Assembly (NCBI GenBank): GCA_026874595.1
Contig: CM049313.1
Coordinates: 55,720,159 to 55,784,158, forward strand
From: Sipunculus nudus
Taxonomy: Eukaryota > Annelida > Sipuncula > Golfingiida > Sipunculidae
Direction: 5' to 3'
Length of the DNA: 64,000 bases
Shown piece after piece: positions 24,401 to 38,700 of the stretch (positions are counted from its first letter, which is position 1; each line of letters starts with the position of its first letter). A model generated the notes under the pieces. The model made no database searches. It was given only the letters and a program-made list of their open reading frames with translations, and was not told where the DNA came from. Position numbers and translations under genes: made by a program.

Positions 24401-27400
24401 TTCGTCACCAAAGGAAATTGGTGACGAAGTGACCGTCAAAATGCAACAGGCTTGACTTGGCCGGGCACGTTCTAAAAATCAGCAATTCAAATGCATAGGG
24501 AATGACAGAAGGACAGAAAATTGATTGACAGAAGAATGAAATATGGCTGGGAAAATAGTTACTGCAAAAAAAAAAAAACTTTTATACTCTGCAAAGGCCG
24601 TTTAAGATTTTAGAAAGTTCTTTTGGTGACTTGTTTCTCTGTGTCAATTGTGGACGTGGATTTTATTTAACGAAAACACCTGCGTGTGTGAAATAAAAGA
24701 ACATTTCAAGCGGGCTGCCGTGAGGGAATCGTTTGCGGTGAGCAGTGACGTAAATAGCCTTGAATACCATTGGTGGCAAGTTGGCCATGCTGCGCAATGT
24801 TTGTATTTATATGTAATCCACTCCTTGCATGGTGTATCCTGAGCCGTTAATTAAAAGAATCAACAATCAAACAAACTTTTCAGTATAGGTATCATTCTGA
24901 GTTTTAATTTTAATTGTAATAGATAACATTTTATCATACAAAATATTGGTGACGAATTGACCATGCATATGGTAGCCTACCGCATGTAAATTGGTGACGA
25001 AATGACTGTGGTGACGAATCGACTGGTATCCGTTTAGAGGTGGTAACAGTAACAAGTACTAAATATCTGTTCTCACATGGATGTATATCTGTACATGTCT
25101 CACTTATAAATTTAAAATGGAGAGGTATGTACCATGATTCATAACAATCCACCAAATGCTTCCTGAAAAATAAGCTTCTAAGTTTTATTCTATTATAAGC
25201 TCTGTGACCTTCAAAAGTAGGTCAAGGTAGGTATCTTCAAGCATGAACGAGATTTTTGTCGATATACATCTTCACCAAAGAAATAAAATTCCTATTGTGA
25301 ATCCTTTTAGAGATATCCCGCTCACAAGGCCAAAGTTGAAAAATCCAAGAAAATTCAATAAAAAATCAGAAATTGCAGGTGGCGCCCCTGAACCTGTGCA
25401 GCAGTTACAGACCATCAGTCCCTATGATCATAGTAAGTATTGTGAAAATCTGTCCAATGGTTCCTGAGAAATAAGCTTCTAAATGTTTTTTCTATAATCA
25501 GCTCTAAAACGTAGAAAAATAGGTCAAGGTCACCCATCTTTGAACTTGACCGAGATTTTGTCAATATACATCTTCACCGAAAAAATAAAATTCTTACGGT
25601 GAATCCTTTTTGAGATATCCCGCTCACAAGCCCAAAGTTGAAAAATCCGATAAAAATTCATTAAAAATCAGAAATTGTATGTGGCGCCACCAAACTTGTA
25701 TAGCAGGTACAGACTATCAGTCCCAATAATCATAGTAAGTTTTGTGAAAATCCACCAAATGGTTCCTGAGTAATAAGCATCTAAGTGTTTTTCTATAATC
25801 AGCTCTAAAATGTAGAAAAATAGGTCAAGGTCACCCATCTTCGAACTTGACCGGAATTTTGTCGATATACATCTTTAACGAGGAAATAAAATTCTGACGG
25901 TGAATCCTTTTCAAGATATCCCGCTCACAAGGTAAAAGTTAACGGACACCGGACGGACAGACGGACGGACAGCTTGGGTGACGACAATAGCCCATCAGCC
26001 TAAGGGCTGAGGGCTAAAAAATTATCAGATTTCTCTTCATATGTTAATTAAAGGATGCCAGATGCCCCTTTTTGTCTGCAATTAACTTCCAACAGACAGA
26101 AATTGAAAGTATTTTCAAGTAAATTTTACTTGAGTCCAAGTATAATTCTGAGCAATTACTTAAGTCCAAAATCAGTACTTGTGTAGCTAAGCAGACCCTT
26201 ATATATTTTAAGCCATTAAAGCAGTTGTTCACACAACATTTATTATGCAATTGAATTTATTTGATTTCTGACCAATGTAAGCCTAAATGTTGGCAAAGTT
26301 GCACACTATTATAAGTGCTACAACACAGCTTCACATGACTCATCACCTTTAATGTGAATTAAAACTTACTGTATGCAAATTTATTTTACACAGACCATTA
26401 ATTCCCATTTAAATTTTTGTTTATATTTTGAGCATCTCTAACAATAATTCAAGTACAGGTATTATTTATTAAGTGCCTGATTAATAAATTTGCTACTCAG
26501 TTCAGCCCTGGTAAATTACCTTGTCTGACGAATGTTTGATTGACATCCAGGAGAATATCACAGCCTTCTACAATCATGCGTTCTATTGCCAAGTTCTTCC
26601 TGATGTTTTCTGTCTCACTCACTTCATCTTGCATGATCTGAAAAAAAAAAACTCAAACATATCATATCTCGTCAAATTCTTACTTGAATTTATGAGGATA
26701 CACCCAGGGCCTATTTATGCTTTCTGGATTTCAGGTTATATATCTAATTGGGTCTAGGAATAATCAAAAAGTCATGATCTGGTGTTCTATGTTTCTATTG
26801 GGATTTCACCAGTTTGCTTTCCTGGGGGGGGGGGGGGGGGGGGCGAAACCTAGACCTACTCTCCTATAGTCTAAAGCCTCATCTACTGTAATCAGCTAAA
26901 AACATATCCCCTGGAATTTTATTGGTTACATTTAAATCATAAATTTCTGTCATATTCTGATTGATTTATATATACTTTAATTATAGCTTTAAATGTTTAA
27001 GCTAATTTTCAACAAGGACCTGTTATAGTGTTCTTAACATTAATTGGGTATATGTTACTTTGATGTACAACTGGAATCTGTCATGTAATGCTCAACAGGA
27101 ACTGGAATCTGTGTTGTTGAACTGTGCAGGGTGACGTTCAGCTGAATAAAACAAATTTAAGTTCAGGACTTAATTTTTGTTTGAGTCATCAGGACTCCAA
27201 CACAAGGTCCCTATGTGATATTTTCATCAAGCTATTAACAGTCATATCTTAACGTGATTTTCTACATTTTGCCTATAGATTTTTTAAATATTTTGACAAA
27301 CAGGCCTGTTGCATATTCACAATCAAATTTTGATACAAGAAATTTTCTTCAATTACAAAAATTCTTCACCTTTAGACTGAGATCTCCCTCCCCTACATTC

Positions 27401-30400
27401 TTTCTAGTTCTATTTTTGGAACTGTATTCTGAACAAGATTTTTCTTTATATTAATAATTAAATTACTATCTCCTCCATTTCACTGCCTTATATTCACTTT
27501 CAATTGTGAATTTGTTCACTTTTAAACATGGAATTTTTTTATTTGCTAGATTTTATTTAATTCCTGTTCAAACTGTAAAATAGAATAATTCATACCATAT
27601 ATCTAATGAGATGTGCAATGTGAATAGTAGCCAGATTAAGGTTCAGTTACTATGATTAATGTCCTGTTAATGGACTGACAAATGGACAAAGAGTGATTGC
27701 CAAAGCTCAGATGACTTTATGAAGAAGAAAGGAAGATTCTTGAAAAAAAAGACAAAAATTATCTTGAAAGGCATAATCAGTAACAAAAAAACACATAATT
27801 TGATCACATGGCCTGGGACAGAAGACAACCTTGGAATATACAGGTAGTTAACTGATAGCCCTGCAGGTGTCACCACCATACAGCCCACACAATCCTTCAG
27901 TGTGACCTCTGTTGTTGTTGGTTTCAGAACAGAAGGGTTTCAAATTCAAAATATTTTTGGAAGGGTAACAATCAAAACAAAATAACCTTGGTGAAATCCC
28001 CACCATTATAGCTAAGCAGTCTTCTATACAATGACCAGCACAGATTTTTGATGATCTAAATATTAAGCAAAATAATTATTTATATTTTTCACAGGTTTCC
28101 CATTAAACCAATACTTATCTTTAAATAAACACTTGGGATAGATCAAATTGTTGTGTGATATAATCAAAAAGTAAAATTTTGTCCCACAAAAAGAAGATAT
28201 TTGAGTATTTTCATTATTTTTCATGTTTTATGACTATTAGGCAAGTTTAGACATGGCTGCCATCTGCTCCATTGCCAGAGACTGTTTATTAAACAAACTT
28301 TCATTATAATTGTTTTGCAATTAAAATTTAAATAAGAAATATCAACAAAGATTACCTAGGATTTCAGGAAATTTCTATTGTATTTCTTTATTAAACAATC
28401 TAGGATATCATTTTAACAATGCATGACCATAATGCACTTCAATGGGGAATCCCCATATCATGATAGCCAGCAGAACCAAGTGTTTCGTGGTTAACATCAA
28501 GATTTCGACACCTGGAGTCCTTTGTAATCTGCTGTGTATGTAAATGTGACAGGTAAAAGAAATGTTACATATTTCAAGGATCTTTTCAAACTTTGACTAC
28601 AACCTACACATCATTTATTATCTCATATTTTAATCATTGGTTATGAATTTTATGAATTCTATGCAAGTGCATATGAGAATTATTAATATTTAATGCTATT
28701 TTCAGAGTAAAAAAAAATTCACAGTGAAGTTCATTTTTCGAAAAAAATTGCCTGAGAAACATAACATTCATTTTATTTTGCCTTAAGACAAGGTATTTTG
28801 AAGAAAAAAATTGTTTTAAATGTTCAACGAATTATATGACCTTTGGCTGGTCTTTCCTTTAAGGCAAAACAAGTTTGTGCTATGAAATCACGGCTCTTAT
28901 GATTAATTATTCACTTTTTCTCAATCAGCACAAGGTCCTAAGCATTAATAGCTTTACAAAATAATTATACATATTAAATTATGAACAATTTTCATTATAA
29001 AGATATAATTTTAAATGGATTGAACTTGTGTTGCTAACATGCACTATTTCCAGAAATTTCACATGTATAATTCTTAATCTTAATTTCCTATAAACTGGCA
29101 AAATTTCTTAAGACTTGTCATGACAAAAAATTTAACCCTCTGATTCTATATATTTCCCATGATTCATGGTACAATAAATGTTTGGTTTATGTGTGCATGG
29201 TCCTGATATTTATATTACTGGGTATTCCATCAGTGCTTCTTTTGAGAGTTCATCCATCTAGATCTAGGTAAATATGAGGCTGTTTGTCTGTGTGTTCTTA
29301 CTGTTTATATTACTAGGTTAGGCCCAAAAAAATAATTCAGCTACTTATTAAAATTAAAGAAAATTATGAAATAAAAAATGTTTGTTTGAAAAAAACATGT
29401 AATTAATTTTCTTTAGCCTGATCAATCCACACTTACTTGAGACAGTTCCTCCAGCTTGCTCTGGGCATATTCAAGGCTGCGTCGCTCGACATGGTCATGA
29501 GGGGTGTGAGCCAGCAGCTCATGGATTGTGATTATGTACCGAGGTATCTGTAAATATATTCACATTTTGTTGTAATACATCTGTACTTATAAAGGTTCCC
29601 ATACTATTAACAGCCATGTATGGTACACATGAAACAAGAGTGTTCCAGCTTCCTGGAAAATAATCATTTGTCTAAGGTTTCATTATGAAAATCATTTCCA
29701 GTTTCTCCTACACATACACATAACACAAATAAACTGGCACTAGGTGTGATCAATGTCATGAAAGAAAACATCTGCACTTCTATCGAAAAATCAAGATGGT
29801 GACAGGAAAAAAATCAGAATTATTGCATTTTTTTTTTCATGCACAATATCATTACTGATCATGGAGACTAATTTTTATAGAAAATAGACATGTACTATAT
29901 ATGATGCAAATGGTATTTATCAATACATAGAACCAATCCAATTTATAAAACATGGTAAAAAAAGAGAGACACTGAGCCTGTAAGCTGGGGTGGTTTTGAA
30001 TCTTTGTATTCATCCAAAGTGAACTGATACTATGAGAATGGAAGATAATCCACATTTTGGCAAGAAAGACTACCAGTAAGTACTTATTACACATGTACAT
30101 TTAAGTAAGAAATATTTTGTTATTATGCATATAAATATTCATTTGCCCCAGGTAAACAGCAAAGGTTACAAATTTTTATCTTTCTAATCCATTAAGGATT
30201 TTTCATTCAATATTGGACTGGTCCCTCCATAATAATTTTAGCAACAAAATCTGGCATAGTTACTGAGAACTAATAAGCTGATCAAACGGAGTTCAAGCAT
30301 CAGCTCATACAATACATAAGAATGTATTGAACTTGTCCCATCCTTATTATAAATATAAGTTCAAACATTAATGCCCCAACTTGAATAATCAAAGCCTAGA

Positions 30401-33400
30401 ATGTAATTCAACTTACAGCCACCAGATGTCCCCAGCTCCCTGTGTGGGCTGAACCATGCTATATTTAACAACTTCATAAATGTGAACTTAAACTTTCCCA
30501 TTGTTTTATGGATTTAACACACAAAAAATGATTTTTTTAACTCTTTAATGAAATTTAAAAAATTTTGTTTAAACAGATAAAGGAAACCTATCTGCTTGTA
30601 TACATCACAGAAATGAGAGAAAAAGAAATTTTAGCCAGGGACAGATCCAATCTCAGTGCCCTCATTGTAACAACAAAAGCCCAACCCACCCATAATTAGG
30701 GATCTGACCTAGTAGAGCTACAAAAGGACTGACTCTAGTCTGTCTTTGTCCTCTTGTCAAATCTGAAAAATATATAGCTGGGAGTAATTTACATAATATA
30801 TCATCCAATCCTAGTTAAAAATGAATATTTCATTAGTCATCTGATTTGGGATCTGCCATCAATTTAATTTCCCATCCCAAAAATATAAACTCTGAAGGTG
30901 ATGTACCGTGTCTGAAGTCATCATTCATGTCACCATTACAATTGTGGCTTGCTTGGATGAAATAAGACTGACTTCAGTGGTCAGCAAATTTTAGTGGCTC
31001 AATTAGACTGGAAAAAATAACATCAACTGGACTCAAACAGCTTGAAGAAGTTGTTTTAATTTGGTGATGTTACAAAGTATACATTTTTCAAAGCACTATA
31101 TTATCTACTTGAATGCAATGCAGTTATTAATCTACTGCATGTAAACCTGGCTTAGCTCAACTTAGCTCAACCAATCTCAACTGGTGAGAGCATATAATGG
31201 AATCTGCACCAGGCCCTATATGTGTCAGGATGGAAATATTCAATATTCGAAAGCATTGATAAATCAATAGCTGCAATCAGTCACATAATTCATAATCTTC
31301 ACGAGTCAGAATGCCTACAGGAATGCAGTGAGCAAGCTATATTCACCAAACAGATGTTACTTGCCTAGTTCTTAGCTTTATAATGAATTTTAGAGAGGAA
31401 AAAAATTCTCATTATTTTTAATTCTGATAATTTAAGTCCCTATATTTAATATCAAAACTGTAGGTTAAAATGATTAGAGGTATAATGGTGCACATGCAGG
31501 AAATTGATGACTCCACCTAGTGTCAAAGTATGACTCCTCATACAAGGAATTTCTAATACAAACTGTACTGTGTGTTCAAGGCCTCACTGATGTAATGAAA
31601 TCATTGTTATGATGTCAGCCCCAGGGACATGCTGTCTCATTCCATGTATCCAATAAAATGGCAATTGATTCAAGGGGTGGATCCCTGAATTCAGGACGGG
31701 TGGTAGGGGTTTACCATTTCCACTAAAAGTTACACAACTCAAACTACTATTACACAAACTACTATTTACTAATTCAGGAAAACACTGCCAATAGAATAAT
31801 TTCTCACGGTAATCAATAAAGAGGGAGCGTGTAGATTATGCTTATTCTCTCCTTTTGATCTGCCCCTGGGTTGCACAATCTGTATCACATCTTGCAAACA
31901 GATTACGGCTCAGCCAAATTACCATATACACTGTGTGTACACATGGGTCACAGTGTTTAATATTGGAATATGTCTGTCCTTTAGACACAAACTAATAGCT
32001 TAATGCATAGTATAAAGCTAAGTTACCAGCTGTTCTGTTTGAGCCAAAAATATGCAACAGATCAGCTAGAGTTTATTCATAAAAATAGAGATTTCTTTAT
32101 CCATAAATTAGTAGAGATGTACTTTCATCTTTTTATGGTTTCAGTCTTTGTCTTAGTTGTCCTGGTCTCAGTACCACCTATGAGAAAATATTTGGCCAAT
32201 TACCCTGGATGCTCGTGTACATATTGCATACTTACATACGAAATACATGCCTGCTTAAACTGATTTCCTTTCTATCAATTAGCCTCCCAATTATAATTTA
32301 TGTAACAAGTGACCCATGGGTCATGACGCTAAGCTGACTGGGAAGAGATTCATAAAAGGAAATTTTATCATCTGAATGGTAGTATATACCCATTCACCAG
32401 AAGCATCAAACAGATTAACCAACAGGCCAAGATTGTGTCTGTATTTATATATCTCAAAAATATAGAAAAAATGTGTAAACTTTAAAAAAATACATGGCTC
32501 CACCAGTCTGCAGAAACTAATAAAAACACATGGTTAATATCCATGCAAAGAATCATGGTGATCTCTGCATTAGTTGTTTAGATACTTCAGCTTTTGTATC
32601 AAATTTTCCTTTATTCTGAGGGATACTTTTGAGTCCTATAGCTATAGAAGGATATGGGTAACAGAGACCTAATTTCAGGTTTCCACAGACACTTTTCATG
32701 GGTCTCCTTGCATGACAAGAATATAGATTCTAGGTCCAGTTGTTACAATTTGTGCCACGTTAACAGATGACAGCATCCATAAAGGTCTCAAAAATAGAGA
32801 CAAAAATTAAAAAAATTGAATAAAATATAGTCTTCAGAAACTGATGAAACACTCCATAATCAATATCCATGCAAACAATTATGGTGATCTCTGCATTAGT
32901 TGTTCAGATACTTCAGCTTTTGTATAAAATTTTCCATTATTCTGAGCTGTACTTTGGAGTGCCATAGCTCAAAGGATATGGGTAACAGAGACCTAATTTC
33001 AGGTTTCCATGGAGACTTTTCATGGGCCTCCCTGTTTGTCAAGAATGAAGATTCTAGGTCCAGTCGTTACGATTTGTGCCCTGTTAATAGATGAACATAT
33101 TTTTAAAGGTCTCAAAAATAGAGAAAATAATTCATAAAAAATTGAAAAATACAGGTGGCGCCACCAGTCTAAAGAAACTGATGAAACATCTCATGATCAA
33201 TATCTATGCACAAAAATCATGACCATCATTGATGTAGTTAATGAGATATTGAAGTTTTTGTATGAAATTTTTGACTATTCTGGGGGGGTACTTTGGGGCC
33301 CCATAGCTTGAAGGATATGGGAAACAGAGACCTAATGTCTGGTTTCCATGGAGACTTTTCATAGGTCTATCAGTGTGTCAAGAATGAAGATTCTAGGTCC

Positions 33401-35639
33401 AGTCTTTAAGATTTGTGCCTTGTTAACAGATGTTCGAATTTTTTAGGTCTCAAAATTAGTGAAAAAAATTCATAAAAAATCGAAAAATACAGGTGGCTCC
33501 ACCAGTCTGCAGGAACTGATGGAACATCTCATGATCAATATGAATGCCAAAAATCATGACCATCAGTGATGTAGTTAATGAGATATTGAAGTTTTTGTAT
33601 GAAATTTTTTACTTTTCTGGGGGGTACTTTGGGACCCTATAGCTCAAAGGATATGGGTAACAGAGACCTTATTTCTGGTTTCCAAGGAGATTTTTCATGG
33701 ACCTCTCAGAATGATAAGTTACAAAATTCTAAGTCCAGCGGTTACGATTTGTGCCAGGTTAATGGACGGACGGACTTACAGTCAGCTGAGCTAAAAATGA
33801 AGATATTTTATGCACAGAAAGGCCTTACCATTCTTCTGCCATAAAAATTTTATGAGCAATATGCAAATCAAAATTCAAGGAAAAGGACAAATGACCATCA
33901 TTGAATGTTTAGATATTTAAGTCAGTTTAGGGTCCCAGCATTTCATGGAAACAAAATTCCTGATTTATCTCTGACTTTTCCATGATGAATTTTCAAAATC
34001 CCAGGATTACTTTTGGCAAATTCCACACATAGAGCTTCCACAGGCAAGCATCTTATGTAAAAGCTGAAAAGACATGACATAAAAAAAATAATGTCTCTTT
34101 CGGGTCATACAAATTTCAAATCTTTCTGATTTGAGGAATTTTTCACTCCAATTCCCAGACATTTCCCTGACAGGAAAAGTAATCAAACTTATTTTCAAGA
34201 TTTCCTTATTAATTTTTTATAGGATGGCTGTGAACCTTGTCAGCTGAGCTAATAAAAAGATATCCCCTCACCTGGTGCATAGGATATGTTAAGAACGTTT
34301 CCAGGGTGCGGCCTTCACACACAGACTTCTCTTCATAGCGGCGGAGCAACTGGTTGAACTCGGGTTTCTGTTTGTACTCCGCTAACACCTGCAGACTGTA
34401 GTGGTGGTTACGAACATACTCCTGGTAGATTCCCAGCATCGGGAGCAGCATATCAAACAGGTCACCTCCAAGAAAGACCAACACATCACTCCAATTAATG
34501 ACCAGTCACTTCTCTCACCACTAACATTATTGTCAAAAGGTGTTAAAATGTGTCACATCAAGTGATGTGATTGGCTTTATCTTTACAAGAGTTTCACATG
34601 TACAATATTTGAAAAAAAAAGGAAAGTATAATGAAAATAATTAATACTGAAAAATGGTGAATTCATGCAATTTTTTTCCTTATAACTATGTGTGTGTGTG
34701 TGTGTGTGGAAGCACAACCTGCATTTTATTTTACTGCTAGCTTAGCTAAAAAGTATGCACATTTGTAGGATTATTGTTTCCAGACTATATGATATAGATT
34801 ATCCAGGCATCAAACAATATCTGTGTACCATACATGCAGGTTCTGGGTGAGTAAATCTCCCCATTGCTGGGTCATACCACCAAGGAACCCCCAAAAGGTG
34901 CACTTGCTTGTGAGGGAAACACAGCTGAGGGGTACAGCTTTCCCAGCAAGCATGCCGAGTGCTCACCCTGGGTGGGGCCCATTGAGTAAAACATTACTCC
35001 CCAGCTAAGTTTCAGACACATTATCTCCTGGCCTAAAGAAACCAAATGAATTTCTGCAACTTCATTGGCATGCTTTTAAAGTTGAAAATTGAAGGTAAAA
35101 GATATTATGACTTAATGCAATCATATGTTTTATGATATTGTATAAAAAAACTATTTATTTTTTATATAATATCAAATATTTTTATTTTACCACTCATCTG
35201 ATGTTACCTTGGGTCTCTGCCAAATTATGAAGATTTTACACACTTATCAAAGCAGAAAACTGTCCCTCACTGATAGGACCAACTATGTACTCACCAAATT
35301 AAAACGCTCAGTGTGAATAGACAGAAAACTGAATCAGCCCTGAACAACCAGCCTCGAACAATCAGCACAGTATGATTGATCAGAATGAGATGCTGGGGAC
35401 TGGAAATGTGTGACCCGTAATTTTCCATCGTTAATTTAATTAATTACAAACTCGCTGTACTTTGGTGCCATCAATCTACCCAACCAGTCTGTAATGATGT
35501 GACACTTCACATCCAAAACCATCCGAAATAGAGGGTACTCACAGGAGAGCTTATACTTCCCCCAAGGTCAAAATTTAATATTTGGCCTATTTTAAAGAAA
35601 CTGACAAAATAGTTTTCCTGCACATAGAACGAACTGAAG

Positions 35640-35709
<70 letters not shown>

Positions 35710-38700
35710 ACTGCTTTGCGAAACTCTTGAATTTGCTCCAATGTTTTTATCTCAAAATTATAAATAAACATGTGCAAAACAATAAAAAATTGCAGGAGAC
35801 GATGATGCCACTACTCTAGGATGAACTATAGAGGTATCCAAGATAACAATTAAAATGCTTAATATGCATAGCAAAGTTTTAGGCAATCCATGTGATAGTT
35901 TTAGTGATATTAGAGCTTTTGTATGAAGATTTGCCCAAAATGGAATAAAATTTCACATCTTTTCTCCGTATTTTTATGAACTGGAACATCCATTTTTTAA
36001 ATATTGCATGACTGGAAAGGTCTGATCAACAATATAAATATATATATACTCGCAGCACAACACAGAAAATGATATTGAAAAATCTATTCAAATGTATTTT
36101 AAATGAACTGGTAAATTTAATTACATTCTTAAATAGTAATATATAATTGTAAGAGAGGTATAACTAAGTGGAAAATTTTATAAAATTGATGAATTTGCAA
36201 AATTCCACAAGACACAATCAGTTTAATATATGTTCAGATATTCCAAGGAAACACAACACCAAGAGTGTTTGGAAAGTCTCCTTTAATAATGCTGGATAAA
36301 AACTGGTGTTTGAAAAAAAAGTGGATAGACATGTGTAAACAACATACAAACATGTAAGCATATTACACAAAGAATGATTAGTTAATTATGTCTGGCTGAA
36401 CCATTCTGCATACCGGTAACAGCACAAGTTAAACTGACCTCAGACAAATTGGTTCAATGTTAGCTGCAGTAAAATCAATACCTACCGGCTACTTGATCTA
36501 GAACAACATCTGATATTAAGATATCTGAAATGAACCACTAATTTTGATCTATTGGAATTTTTTTTAGCAGGCTAAGGGAGAATGTCAGGAGCTGTCAGAA
36601 GTAATTTAAATCTAACACAAGGGATTTTATTGACAGCTTCAAAACAACCGCGACAAGGAAGCCAGGTGCTCACAACAAATGAATGGTAATACAGTGCAGT
36701 AAAGAAAGGTGTTTGGTGATTTATTTCAATGTGAACATCCTTTCAGAGATCCTGAAAGTTTTTTTTTTCATATAAATAACAAAAAAGGCAATATAGCTGG
36801 CATCAGGCCATCCATGTAGACCTCACACTTACTATCAAATTTAATTTTCTTTTCTGTTCTCTGTCTCTGTCTCTCTATTTCTCTGTCTCTGTCTCTCTCT
36901 CTCTCACTGCATGTCTCTCTGTCTCTGTCCCTGTCTGTTGCTATATATGTCTGACACTCACTGTTAGACATTTTCAAATCAACCTGCACCTTGCTCATCT
37001 GATAATAATGCCTTTTTGAACTGCACCATGTGAAATCTAAGTCACCATATTTGCAGTCCATTATTCAAGACCTAGTGGAAGAAAATGCTTATATTTATAC
37101 TGCCTATCTTGACATAGGTTTATCTTGGTTCTGGTGGTTTGGTTTTTGACCAACATGTGTGTCTATAATGAATACCATATTTTAAATCACTTCACTGTAT
37201 GCTTTAACTTTTCATTTCTCAAACACTTGTGAATATGCCAGACAGAGCATTGATTCTGGCCTGCCTTATCCAATATAATTTAATCGGATCTGGTAAAACT
37301 TTTTTCCACAACTAGTGGCCCATGGGCCATGATGCTCAGCTGAATTCAAGGAATTTTGAACAATGAGAAAGATGACTGCCAGAGTGCTAAAAAATCATGA
37401 ATTTTGTGAAGAGTCCTTAGAAATGTCTGGTTTACTAGAAAACTGTCCAAGACGTATTGACATGCCAAATTTCAGACCAATATGAGCAATTTTCCCCAAA
37501 AGCACATGTACATATGGGTGCCACCAGTCATGAGTACAAGATGGAGCAGGCCAAGATCTATGGACGTGCACAATTTCAGGCTAATACGGCACACCATTCC
37601 TAAGAAATTAACATTAATTTATTCAAAAGAAACGGGAAGGTAGGTGGTGCCACCTGTCTGGTTTTCCAGAAATTTTCCAAGATGGGTGGACATGCCAAAT
37701 TTTAGACCAATATCTTGAACCACTCCTGAGTTATGAGCATCTTTCACCCAAAGCAGATGTATGGATGGATGCCACAGGAAAATGATTGCAGGTGTCTGCA
37801 CCAGTCTTGAGTACAAGATTGAGGAGTCCAAGATCTATGGATTTGGACAATTTCAGGCAAATATATCCAGTCACTCCTGAGAAAAGGGCATTTTTTATTC
37901 TACAAACCGGGTAGTGCCACCTGTCTGGTTTACCAGAAAACTTTCAAAGATGATGGACATGCCAAATTTCAGAAGAATATCTTGAATCATTCCTGAGATA
38001 TGAGCAATTTTCACCCATAGCACATATACCATTGAACGCCACGCATTTTAAAATGACTGCAGACAGCTACACCAGTCTTGTTTATGAGATTTTGAGGTGT
38101 TGAGGGTCTATGAACATGCACAATTTCAACCCAATACATTAAAGAACCACTAAGACATACAGATGGCACATGCACACTTCATGGACACTTCACAAAAAGT
38201 ATTGTAGGTGGTGCCACCAGTTGCAGTTATGAGATAGAGTGATCCAAGATCTATGGACATGCAATTTTTCAGAACAATACATTGAGCCACTCCTGAGATA
38301 TGGGCTGTTATCTTAAAGACACCCAGATCCATACTGCACAGAAAAGATTGCTGGTGGTAACATCTGTCTTTGTTAGGCACAACAACATAGGTGAAGGAAC
38401 AACTATGCCAAATCAGTCCAAATCAGTCCAAGGGTCTCAAAAGAGTTCTCTGGAAACTTGTATCACATATTTTTATTATTCTCGGGAGTACTTTTGAGCC
38501 CCATAGCGAGGACGATATGGGTAAAAGAGACCTGATTTCATGTTTTCAAGGAGATTTTTCATGGACCCTCCTGGATGTCAAGTGAGAAGAGTCCAGGTCC
38601 AGTGGTTACGATTTGTGCACTGTTAACAGACAGCAAGACGGACGGACGATGGATTGCAGGTCCAGGGGTTACGATTTGTGCCCTGTTAACAGATGACAGC

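Noticed and set aside
24648..24842. Possible transposase remnant inside the 660-bp TIR element
   Set aside because: 64 codons, no recognised motif; not enough to call a coding region.
34823..35008. GC-richer plus-strand frame of 61 codons
   Set aside because: Lies in a DH intron, no homology recognised, no splice-site context that would fit RasGRF phase.
36768..37061. Arg/Asp/Glu-rich protein on the minus strand
   Set aside because: Translation of a CT/CTCTGT simple repeat.
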